Origin: Diplolepis rosae
Lineage: Eukaryota; Arthropoda; Insecta; Hymenoptera; Diplolepididae
Reading direction: 5' to 3'
NCBI GenBank assembly: GCA_030998225.1
Contig: JAPYXD010000723.1
Coordinates: 24,507,501 to 24,571,500, forward strand
Length of the DNA: 64,000 nucleotides
Below the pieces are notes generated by a model. It searched no databases. It was not told the origin of the DNA and saw only the letters and a program-made list of their open reading frames with translations. Both the position numbers and the translations under genes were made by a program. Below, piece by piece: positions 24,401-36,400 of this stretch (its first letter is position 1; each line of letters begins with the position of its first letter).

Positions 24401-27400
24401 CCAAGCTGGTTGTGTGCGTGTGTGTGTAGAGGTCTACAGCAGACAAGCTTAAAAAAGAGAACAGTGTTGCCGGGTCGCGATACTGTTACGTTTATCTGTT
24501 TGAAAGTGACTGAAATTTAAATGTTCTAAATTAAATTATCTATAAATCTGCACGGTGGAGAGATTTGATGTTTTTTTCAAAAATTTATATTTTCAAGCAG
24601 CACAAATACTGACATTTTTTAAATTTCTCTACCAGAGCGTTTAATTACTACAAATTAGAATGTGGAGAGTGCCTATGCATTGTCCATGAATTACGTGTTA
24701 AAATAGTCAACTTTGACATTAATTATCTCTGCATCGGTACGGTTGAAAAATTTGAAATAAATTTAGCATATAAATAATTATACTATTTAAATATCAGCTC
24801 CTTTTTTAAAAAATTCTACCAGAGATTGATTTTTTTACATACAACCTTAAGGATGAGGATAAGTCAATGAAAGACATATTGATTATAAGGTTATACAAAT
24901 TCTATTTATTTAAACAAGGTAATTAATTTTATAAACAAATTAAAACGTTTGCAGAATATTGGCACAGGCTAGTTGGAAAAATATGAAGAGAAGTAAATAG
25001 GGAGAGAAGTTACGGTACCTTGTAGATTTGATCTAATTCGTAGATAATCCCTTCAATTCACTTAGTCAGTCTAAGATTTTTCAAAGATCTACAAAATGGA
25101 CACGATGAAATTTATGACTCCTGAACCTTAGGGTTGTAGATGGAAACCGGTTAAATTTTACGATCTCGCACAATATTATTTCTCGGAGTTTATTTTAATG
25201 AAGATGCTGCACTTTCCCTACTCGCGAGACCGAGGTTAAATTATGAAGAAAACTGAATACTGAACACTGAAGTTTGAATACATTGCTCCTGTGGTTGGCC
25301 TCTTTTATACTATTCAATATAATACGGCAATCGGGGCCTACACCCGCGGTCCTGCGTCTTGGGCGGGCTTGGCTGTTCGCGTCGACCGGGGGAGGAATCT
25401 TCTTATTCCTTTCCTGGTTGGCGTGGTTAGCCGGCCTGCCTAACGGGCGTGTGCCCGCGGATGTGAGTGCCGGGCGAACGGACGACGGAAGAGTCGTACG
25501 CGACTTTAAGCTGGAACCAACTGCCCGCGAAGTTTAAAGCCGAAAGGCGGTTCCGTGGGCGGTGTATTGGTTCGTGAGAGGGGTCTTTTTTGGTTTTAAC
25601 AGGTATGCCTAGACCCGTCCTAGGAGAGTCCTGTACAGCGTCTATAAAAGATTTCGCCATTTTTCCTCCTCACCAAAAAAAAAAAAAAAATATAATACGG
25701 CAGTCAGCATTTCCGTGACGTAGTCTTTTATTCCTAGAAGAGAGGGGCTTCATTACCTCTCCCTATTTTCTGTGCCCAATTCATTGCATGACATAATTAC
25801 TTCTTTCTTTTTCACTTAAGTTTTTTAAATTGAATTGATTGCATGAAAATTTAAATGACAAAAACCTTGATAAGTGTATTACATAAAATTTGAAAAATCT
25901 ACACAGGATTTAAGATTTACATGAATTTCTTAGGCACAATAATAATTTAGAATTCGCAATTGTAAAATCCATATTTTGAAAATGTACAACTCAGAAAATA
26001 AAAGACCCTTCTTTTAAATGTTTTTACATAAGATACTTTTTGATAATAATGCAATTTTTTAATGTACATTAATGTACAAAAGCAGCTTTGAGGCGAGGCA
26101 TAAAGAAAAGCTGACTTCAATGTTGGAAAGACTTGATTGGTGAAGCCGAGAAGGACCCATGGGGTCTCGCCTTCAAAATAGTCACGAAGGGATTGGTGAC
26201 TAGAAGAAAGACCCCAGGCCTGGATAATCCCGATCGAGTAAAGTACATTGTGCCGAGCTTGTTTCGACATGTAGAGTCGTTCTAAAGACAGGACCGAAGT
26301 TCCTGAGTATTCGGGCGCGAAGAACTCTTCACTCTCGAAGAACTAAAGAGAGCGGGTGGAAGGCTCAAGGAAAATACAGCGCCGGGTATCAACGGGGTGC
26401 CAAACGAGATCCTCAAAGAGGTGATCGGGGCATACCCGGAGATCCTCCTAGAAGCCTTCAACTCCTGTCTTCGGTGGGGGGGGGGGGGGGTTCTTCGTAG
26501 ACTGAAAGAAGCAGAGGTTGGTCCTGCTGATGAAGGGCAACAAACCTCTCGGGGATGCCTCGTCGTGTAGAACAATATGCTCACCACCTGACTGAACAGA
26601 GAGCACGGGGAAGTCGGCTTTTATTTGGCGCAAGCGCTCTCAGGACATGGCTGTTTGAAGTATCTTAAGCGTCGGTGAAATACTTATACATTTCATGTTA
26701 ACCCACTGACGCTTTTTGATGCCCTGTCGTCGAGAACTTTTTACTCTGCTCCTTACTATTCCCTATGTAACGCTTATTGTTATTCACTTTGGGTGAATCA
26801 GGTATTACTCAAAGGCCGTTGCAGGATAAGCATGGTCTGGGTGCCCCCGCTCGGATTTGATCCATATTGCGAGGGTAAGTGGTTCCCATTACACGATAAA
26901 TCCACCCCCAGTATCAACTCGAAAAATTTATTTACAAAAGTTATGAACGAATTTTGAAAAATTAAAAAATCCAATTTTCTCGAAAATGGTTCAACCGATC
27001 TTGATGACTAAAATGTATGTTACAGAGGGTACTGAAGAGGTTCGATGAGTCATAGGGTATCAATGGTTCCATACATTGTAGGGACCAAAGAAGATTGTAT
27101 TTTTTTAACTATGAAGTACCTCTCCGAAATTTTTCGAAGAAATATATATTGTCACTTTGAATTTGAGCATGATATAGAAAAAAAAATGGTGAGTGTTCAA
27201 GAAGTAATTCACATTAAAAAAATTATTCAAAAATTTAAAACAAATTCTCACCCCCTTTTTATAAACGGAATAGCGAGACTCCCGGAAGATTGAAAAAAAA
27301 AAGGTAATAGGGATTGCATTGCCTCGGAATGGTATACAATTTTTAGTGAATGGCCCTTCACATAAAACTGAATTGATTGTTATCGGTGAATATTTTTAAA

Positions 27401-30400
27401 AATTGAATTGAATGGTAGGTGTTAATACTAAATATAATAGAACTATCCAGCTACAATTGGTTTTAATGTAGACTTATTGCTTAAATAAAACGATATACCC
27501 TGGCGGCTTGCGTGAACGGAAACTGTGACCGATTTGGGTCTCATTTCGGTCACACTTGGGGGGCATTTTGATTACATTACACTAAATAATAATCAAATGA
27601 AAATCAATAATTTTATTTCCCGGCTATAGAAAATAGAAAACATACAATGTCAAATTTATGCGTATACGCATGACCAATTTTATAAATTCAAACTTGCATA
27701 TCTTAGCTAAAAAAATCGTACAACGGCATTCGGAAATAGATTTATTACTTCAATTTCAACAATGAATCTTAAAACCAACATTTTAGATGTTAATTTTGCG
27801 GCATTTATTTTATGTGCCACCGGCGCCCAAACTCGTTTTTTCGCTACAGTTAACAGTAGCGCAATGTAGTATATTGCGCTACAGAGGAATGAAATTTAAA
27901 AATTGAACTGCGCATGCGCCTAAAGCCATGCAACGGAGCACAATCTTCTTCTTCTTCTTCTTCGTACAGCGTTAGCACCTTACTGACAAAGCCTTGTACA
28001 TTTGAACTGCGCGTGCCTCTTTTAAAATCCATTACTACTACACAAGATCGATGAAATCAAAATAGCTGGGACTAGTCGTGACGTATCAAGTGTAATGACT
28101 AGCGCCGCAAACAACTACAATACAAAAAATTAGATTCGAGTGTACGCATAAAAACTCGTATACGCACCGAAGTCACATAAAATAGAATACGTGCCAATGC
28201 ACACAATTCGGGAAATCACGAGACTCGCGACAATGCTCGCAGGACTGATCGCGCCTCGGCTTCGATCTCCTGCGAGCATTGTCGCTCGTTACGCAATAAC
28301 CCTCATTGTGCGCCTAGGCACGTAATGTACTATAGTTTGCTGTGATGTGACCGAAATGAGACTCGATTCGGTCAGACAACAAAAAGAAAATTTAAACTAA
28401 TATTAATTCCTTATTTTTCTTTCAGATTCTCTGAAAAAGTAATTGGAAGAGTGTGAATCGTTGATGAAGAAATACAAATAAAGATTTTATTATCGTTAAC
28501 TGGAGACAGAAGATTTATGTTCTTCGATTTATTGTCGTCGTATAAATAGAAAAAGATTATAAATTCTATAGTATTAATGGATTGATGAGTAAGAAGTTCA
28601 TTTTATGGCCAGACTTTATTAACCTATAGATCTTAACCTATTTATGTGGAATTTCGAATTAATTTTCTCTGCGTAATGAAGATTTTAGTCATTTAATTGT
28701 TTGATTATACACTAATTAATTTCAGAAGGCAGGTGTTGACGTAGTTACTAATTATAATAGTTGATTTTAATCATCCTTCTGTTCCATAATCGAATCCCTT
28801 TGTATCTGTAACCACCTGTCAAGTTTATTGTATCTTGATTGAAAAAGATGTTTTGTTCGCATTGCATACTAGTAATTGGTGATGATATCGTATAATACAT
28901 TAAAAGTAAATTAAACGTAAAACACTCTGCATTGGTATAAATTTCCTAAAAGTCAACTACATATTTTTTATTTACTGATGCCTAAAAGTTATTCATTTGG
29001 TTAAAATCCATTAATTTGGTTGAAAATGAATCCACTTTTGTTAAAGTTTATTTATTTTTGCTGGAAGATTCATTTAGCCATTATAATTAATTAAAACTTC
29101 AACTTTTCATTTCTCAAGTGAAACAAATGCTTTTGGAATGTTTATATCACGTTTCATTCATAGAAACACCTTATTAGATATATGGATATATGGATTAAGT
29201 GAAACAGGAAATTCAATTTACTTAAGGCTCTATCGGCCTTAAGGAACACATTCTCATCATGACACTCGCGCTTCGCGCTCGATTTTCTGTATGCATTTTT
29301 GTAACTTTTTAATAAATTACATGATTATTGATAAATTTATTTTCTTCCAAATATCTCAAAAAGGAAAAACAATCCTAGACTTTATTTAAGGAAACGATTT
29401 TGCAGAACAACGCTTATTTTGTATCTCACATATTTTGGTGAAAAAAATCGAATTTTTTCAACATTAAAAATCAAAAAATTAAAATATACGTCCTGTCGAG
29501 AAATTTCTCGATAAGAATGTGTAGACCTTATTTAGCCAAATAATTTTTCATCTCAAAGTTTTTTTTTGTATCTCACATATTTTGTCTAAAAATGGAATTT
29601 TTGAATTTTAATCGTATTTTTTGGAATTAAAACGAAAAATATATGTTTTAGCAGAAACTGTGTGAGACAAAACTTGTAGATCTTTTTGAAACTAACAACT
29701 TTGTATTCTTACGTTTTTTTCTTATTTCGAATAATATTGTTAAAAAATTGAATTTTGGATTTTCAATCGTTTTTTTTTAAATTAAAAAGAAAAATATGCA
29801 TCTTATGAAAAAATGTTATAAATCAAATTTGTAGGTCTTTATGCAGAAAATAATATTGTATCATAACGTTTTTTCGTATCTCGTATAATTTAACTGGAAA
29901 ATGGAATTTTGATATTGACTTTTTTCGAATTTGAATATGCTGTAACATTTCTAATTTTGATTTAATCAAAAAATGTTATCAGGATAATTTTTAGAGATTT
30001 ATGAGCTCTATCTAAAACCAGTATTGAAATTTTTGATTTTTTCAAAAAATTATTTTCAAAAACACAAAAGTAGTGCTCAACCCCTCAATTTTGATTGGAT
30101 GTGGCTGGTTAACGAACTTGTCCTTACTTTTTCGGCTCCGATAAAGTGTACCAAATCTCAATTCAATCTGATAATTCTATCGAGAGTTATGCCGCACACG
30201 ACCTACAGACAGTCAGACAGACAGACAGACACTTTAGTAAAAACCATTTTTTCTGACTCAGGGGGTCTCGAAACGTAAAGATTTGATGAAAATTTCGAAA
30301 GTTATTTTTCACATAAAACCAATACCTTCTCATCCATGATGAGAATGTAAAAAGAAGGATAAAAGATCATCAATACCGAAAAATGAATGTACCTCTTTAA

Positions 30401-33400
30401 AATCAATGACGATTGAAGAAATTGTCTCATCAAAAAATTCTAAAAAAATTAATGTAAAATTTTTGAAGGTCAGGAGCATTATCATTTTTATTAGAAAATT
30501 ACTGAAAGACTTTGACAAAAACGATAAAATCTTTTTCATATAATTTAAGCTTCTGAACACCTGTTCTTAATCATCTAACTTTTTCGTATCTACTAAAGCA
30601 TTGATAAACTGGAAAAGAGAGATCCCGTTCAGATTTCTGAGACCTTTTTGTAACGTTTCTCAAGTCTTATAAATGAGAGCATTTACACGATTAGATATGA
30701 GGGTATCCTTCCGTTCTTTTAATTCTGTTTCACCGAGATAAGGTTATCAATGATTGACCAATGGACCATAAACATCGAAATAAAATCTTTAAGTATTACT
30801 GGATCAATGAACCTTTTTATGCATCATGCATCTTGGGTTGTATGTATTGATCTTTGAATTTATTTCTAAAGACTCGGTTCTTTTTTTTCGCAATTTTCCT
30901 GTTGAGAAGGCTTCCATTGAAAAACATTGGTAAATTTCTACGTCCAATGGTGAAGTTATTATTATTGAATTATTTTAGATTCCTTTTTGGTCCTCAGGTT
31001 TTCAGTTCCATTTATCGGAATAAGTTAAATCTTATGTAAAGTGAATCATTTTCTATATCCTGTAACGACAGATTTTTGAGAATACTTTTGGGTTCCACAA
31101 AGCAAGCTTGAGATCAGAATTTTTTAATACTTTCCAATTTTTCTGTTTTTAATTACTGTCTTTCAGATAATTAATGGATGAAAAGCTTTTAAAAACACAG
31201 TATCTGTCCACTTTAACTCATATATCGATAATAACTTATTTTTTTACAATTTTATAGTTTTTGTACAGATAAAATTCATACAAGTTGAGCGTTATGAAAC
31301 TTTTTCTTTATTTAGCTTGTAGTAATGATAGCTAAACTCACAGAAATACCTGCCGATTTCGAATTTGTCAGCCCCCTAAGGTAATGTCGCCATTTGTAAG
31401 TTTTCTAAAAAATAATATTAATTTTGTAATTTTGTTGGTAATTTCTTTTTTAATAAACTAAAGATATCTATAAAAGATATACTTTTCATTCATCAAGAAC
31501 GGTTCTTTTGTATTAAAAAAAATGAAGTAAAAAATGATGTCAAAAACTGTCCCAATTCATAACAACGTTTTTTATCTCCTTTTTGACGACCCTTTTCATG
31601 TTGTTTTTGACATGGTTTTTGAAGTCAAGTTTTTCAATAGGGACAACTAATCATGCAGAATCATTTTATTGATTATCAAATAAAATATTACGACTCACGT
31701 GTGCAAACTGTATGTTACTCTCCCGAACGTTTCGCATGCCTTCTCTAGGCTTTCCTAATTCCAGCAACGAAATTTTACACCCCGATGCACAATGGTCCCA
31801 AACCACAAAAACATGGTCAAAATATGAAGGTTTGACTCTATCCTCACTAAAATTCATTTTCAAGGGTCTTTTGGGTCGCTAAATACGAATTTGATATGAG
31901 CCCTAAGTTGTTCACAAAGATAATAAAACACTGATTTTTAGATGTATGGAAGTTTATTTTATATAAGAAAATGATGATTCAAAGTGTACAGTAAGAAACA
32001 ATGCTTATACTTTTCAATTTTGGCCAGGTTTTTGGCATTTGGGACCACTGTACGATGGGGAAGAAGCAGCCACCGGCTTGATGTTTATCTTTTGCGCTTC
32101 ACTTTCTTCTGTCGGCAAATTAATGTTTACATCACTTTCATTTGATATATTACTACCAGGCGGTAAATTTAACGTGGGAACGGTATCGCACTTTAAAAGA
32201 AAGACACCATTTCTTTATGGATATTAATATTGTTTATCGAAAATGTCGATGTCAAACAAAATATTTTCGTCCTACTACTTGTTGGTATTCCAACTTCGAT
32301 GAGTAAGAATTCGCGCAAGCTTCTATCCGTTGTTGTCCAAGATCGCCTCTTTTCGACAACCGATAAATAGGCATACTTTCATTCCGACGCCTTTTGTCAG
32401 TACACCCACGAACAGCACACTGAATACCGTATTTCATATCCATGATTTTATTTATTTTCAGTACGCTTACAATGAGTTGTTGAATACTTGTAAATAACAA
32501 TGGCGGAACTCATATGAAGCCAGTTCCCCTTGCCGCACTTCAGCAGCTTGCGACAACTAGCGCGCGTACAACTGTCCGCCTAATGTAAAAATAATAATAA
32601 TATTTATAAAGTAGGACTTGTATCGACCCTCAAATAATAATTGAATACGATGTTGATGTTAATAATTGGCTTTAGGGTCCAGAAATGATAACTCAGGAAG
32701 TTACATACTTTCAAACGTTTCGACTCTGATCGGAGTCCTCATCAGTGATCTTTATTTCTAAAATATCAAAACATTGAATCAAACATTGCACATATGAGCC
32801 CTGTTTTGGAATAGGCTTTGGTATTATGAGAAATCAATTGTATACAAGTAAAATTGCAAATTATCGTTGGAAAAAATTACATAAGAGTTGCACAGAGTAC
32901 ATCGATAAATGACCTAAAACTACCTTAGGAATAACAGCAAAATTCTGGCAAAAAAACTATATGATGCATCAGCTATTGACTAGTACCTTTATAGTGGAGA
33001 AAAAAAAAATACAAACGTGGCGAGTGAACTTGCAGCATAAACGTGAGTTATAAATAAATTGCTTATAAGAATGCTAGTGTGGAATATTCGTTTTTTTATA
33101 GAAAAAGATGTGTTCTGTCAACTTCAAATTTTTCAGTCTCATCACCATTTTTAATTTTAAATAAGTTGAACTAACCTTATTAGATGTAGTGTGCTGTAAT
33201 TACAACTGAGGGACTGCTATATCCTCAGACAAAAACTTTTTAAATTTTTTCCTTTTTCGTTTTCTGGCCACATACATACTTTCAAATAACTCACTGATCT
33301 CTATGACGTTATTTATGCAACTAAAGTTTGGCTATGACTTGAAACCGAAAGTGTGGGATGAAAGTGGAGGGTTCTCTTTTGCTCTTGTGTTTAGGGTTGA

Positions 33401-36400
33401 GTTTTTAAAGAGAAGGAGGGAAAAAATTAGAAGATGTGCTCAAGATGACTGGAGTACTATGACAAAGGAGGCCATAAACTGTAATAGGAGTAGGACCCTA
33501 TTCCAAAACTTGACACTGCTAATGTCGTCTACAATATCCCTTGCTCTGACTGCACAGCAGCTTACATAGGTACAACTAAACGGCCCTTAAAGACTAGAAT
33601 ACATGAACATAAAAAAGATGTTTATAACCCCCCGCAAAAATGGACTGCTTTAACGAAACATTCTTGGCATCAAGACCACAAGTTTAATTTTGATAATGTA
33701 AAAATAATTGACAGATCAGATAATTATAAAAAACGTATGATACTTGAAATGACCCACATAGCTGGCAATCCACATGCGGTAAACCATAGAGCTGATACTG
33801 AAAACTTATCCGTTTTTTACCTCCCCCTTATGAACGCCAAATTGTAACCTCGCCAAAATATTTCTGTATCTCTAAAGCACACACATTCAAAGAGTGCCTA
33901 AGAAAATTCTAAATCTGTCAGAAACAAACCACTTCAACTCCTATTACAGTTTATGGCCTCCTTTGTCATAGTACTCCAGTCATCTTGAGCACATCTTCTA
34001 ATTTTTTCCCTCCTTCTCTTTAAAAACTCAACCCTAAACACAAGAGCAAAAGAGAACCCTCCACTTTCATCCCACACTTTCGGTTTCAAGTCATAGCCAA
34101 ACTTTAGTTGCATAAATAACGTCATAGAGATCAGTGAGTTATTTGAAAGTATGTATGTGGCCAGAAAACGAAAAAGGAAAAAATTTAAAAAGTTTTTGTC
34201 TGAGGATATAGCAGTCCCTCAGTTGTAATTACAGCACACTACATCTAATAAGGTTAGTTCAACTTATTTAAAATTAAAAATGGTGATGAGACTGAAAAAT
34301 TTGAAGTTGACAGAACACATCTTTTTCTATAAAAAAACGAATATTCCACACTAGCATTCTTATAAGCAATTTATTCATAACTCACGTTTATGCTGCAAGT
34401 TCACTCGCCACGTTTGTATTTTTTTTCCACTATAAAGGTACTAGTCAATAGCTGATGCATCATATAGTTTTTTTGCCAGAATTTTGCTGTTATTCCTAAG
34501 GTAGTTTTAGGTCATTTATCGATGTACTCTGTGCAACTCTTATGTAATTTTTTCCAACGATAATTTGCAATTTTACTTGTTTACAATTGTTTTCTCATAA
34601 TACCAAAGCCTATTCCAAAACAGGGCTCATATGTGCAATGTTTGATTCAATGTTTTGATATTTTAGAAATAAAGATCACTGATGAGGACTCCGATCAGAG
34701 TCGAAACGTTTGAAAGTATGTAACTTCCTGAGTTATCATTTCTGGACCCTAAAGCCAATTATTAACATCAACATCGTATTCAATAATAATAATGCTACGC
34801 GGGCACTTCATCCATTAGAGGTTGATTTTCTGCACTTGGGATTATCGTAGTGGACCTATTTTTCGTCGCCGGTCGCAATGCAATGTAAAAACTCCTTTCG
34901 ATTCTGTCTTTGAAGCAGCTGTTCACAAGCACAGAAATGCCATTCAACATCTCTCGGCTTCAATTCGTACACAAAATCACTAATGAGGTCCTGTTGTTAT
35001 GTTGACAGATGTCGTGGCTTATTGTGTGACATTTTTGATTTGCCTTTTTAGACCAGCACTTACCGCTTCAGCCATCTATCGAAAAACGGTGGAAGCAAAG
35101 TTGTACGTCTAATATATATATATACATATACAGAGTGGCCACAAGTGGCTTGCAGCGTAGAAATATAGTGTTAAGACTTTAGTATACCGTGTATAAACTG
35201 TTTTACAGACTGAGAAAATTGTATTGTATGCTAAACTTTTTTATAGTATAATTCCTATTCTGCAATTCACTCGTGGCCAGTCTGTATATACATATACGTT
35301 TATATATTATTTCAACAACTGATAACAGGTTTGGGAAAAGCTATTGAAAACCCTGATAAAAAGAGAGAGAGTGTTTGACAAGTGCTGAAAATAAGGACAA
35401 AAAACTGAAGTTAGAGAAAAGTGCAATTAAAATGTAAACATCAGAATAATATAAAAACGTTTAAGTCATCAAGTATAGATTACACATTAAAAAGTTTGAC
35501 AGAGACACTACCAGTGATAAGAACCTATAGTAATCATTAGAATGAGTAATAGGTTCTTATGCTAGTGAGAGGAAGTAGTCAGTGATCAGTTGGATTTGTA
35601 GGAGAAAAAAAATGATTCATTTCTAAAATATAGTGTTTTATTAATTACAGAAAACTAAATCAGCAAATGTAGTGGCAACTTAAAATGAGCACAACGGTTA
35701 TTGTCAACATACACGCAACATGAATAAGAATAAGGGATTGCAGAATTAAGGAACGATGCGCGTGTGTGGACCCATGCAAACAGTTACACCGATCAGTAAC
35801 AGGTCCCGCGAAAAAAAGTTGATCTTCTTAGATCTGGTTAGATCAAATTTCCAGATCTAACCAGATCTACTTCAGATCTAACCAGATCTACTTCAGATCT
35901 AACCAGCTCTACTTCAAATCTGACCAGATCTACTTCAAATCTGACCAGATCTACTTCAAATCTGACCAGATCTACTTCAAATCTGACCAGATCTACTTCA
36001 GATCTGATCAGATCTGGTCAGATCTCGACAAAATCAAGATCTGGTCAGATCTGAGAATTTGATCTGACCAGATCTAACAAGATTAACCTTTTTTTCGCGG
36101 GGTATATTCTCGTTCATTAAAATTCAGACTCAGTATACTGTTGCATATTTTCCGTAAGGAAATGGAGTGGCTAAAACGAAAAATAAGCCACTTATGTTAT
36201 TACTTACGTGATCTTCATTTTTGTTCTTCAAAATTTGAATTTACTGAAACTTTAATTTTCTGTTTTATATATATTGGATCTATAACTTAATTCGTGCGGT
36301 TTTTTTCAAACTTTGAACGTTTATTTAAGAAAAACATGTACAATAGTATTATTCGAAGTATTGCCCATCTGAAGCTATGACTTTTTCCCATCTTTCTGGC

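Larger units (their letters stand above)
32632..34790 (+). mobile_element. Penelope-like element with inverted pseudo-LTRs and GIY-YIG fragment
   Basis: Two arms of about 830 bp (32632-33490 and 33945-34790) are nearly identical in inverted orientation. Between them is a plus-strand GIY-YIG endonuclease fragment. Both arms end in a hammerhead motif plus GGACCCTAAAGCC. Inverted terminal copies, a GIY-YIG nuclease and hammerheads together identify the Penelope-like class. The reverse transcriptase is missing, so the copy is 5' truncated. The two mirror ORFs at 33303-33569 and 33934-34125 are the same arm sequence read twice. Confidence 0.85.

Noticed and set aside
25274..25537. 87-aa ORF with a hydrophobic start as a membrane protein
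   Set aside because: It begins in the 5' flank and runs across the target duplication into a retroposon, so it is a chance frame.
27045..27293. 82-aa ORF as a host gene
   Set aside because: No domain, no splice context and no duplicate elsewhere; the sequence composition is like the flanks.
33303..34125. Two identical ORFs on opposite strands as a duplicated gene
   Set aside because: They are the same pseudo-LTR sequence read from the inverted arms of a Penelope-like element.
35805..36101. CRISPR-like array
   Set aside because: Units are contiguous 21-bp tandem repeats without unique spacers, framed by transposon-type inverted ends.
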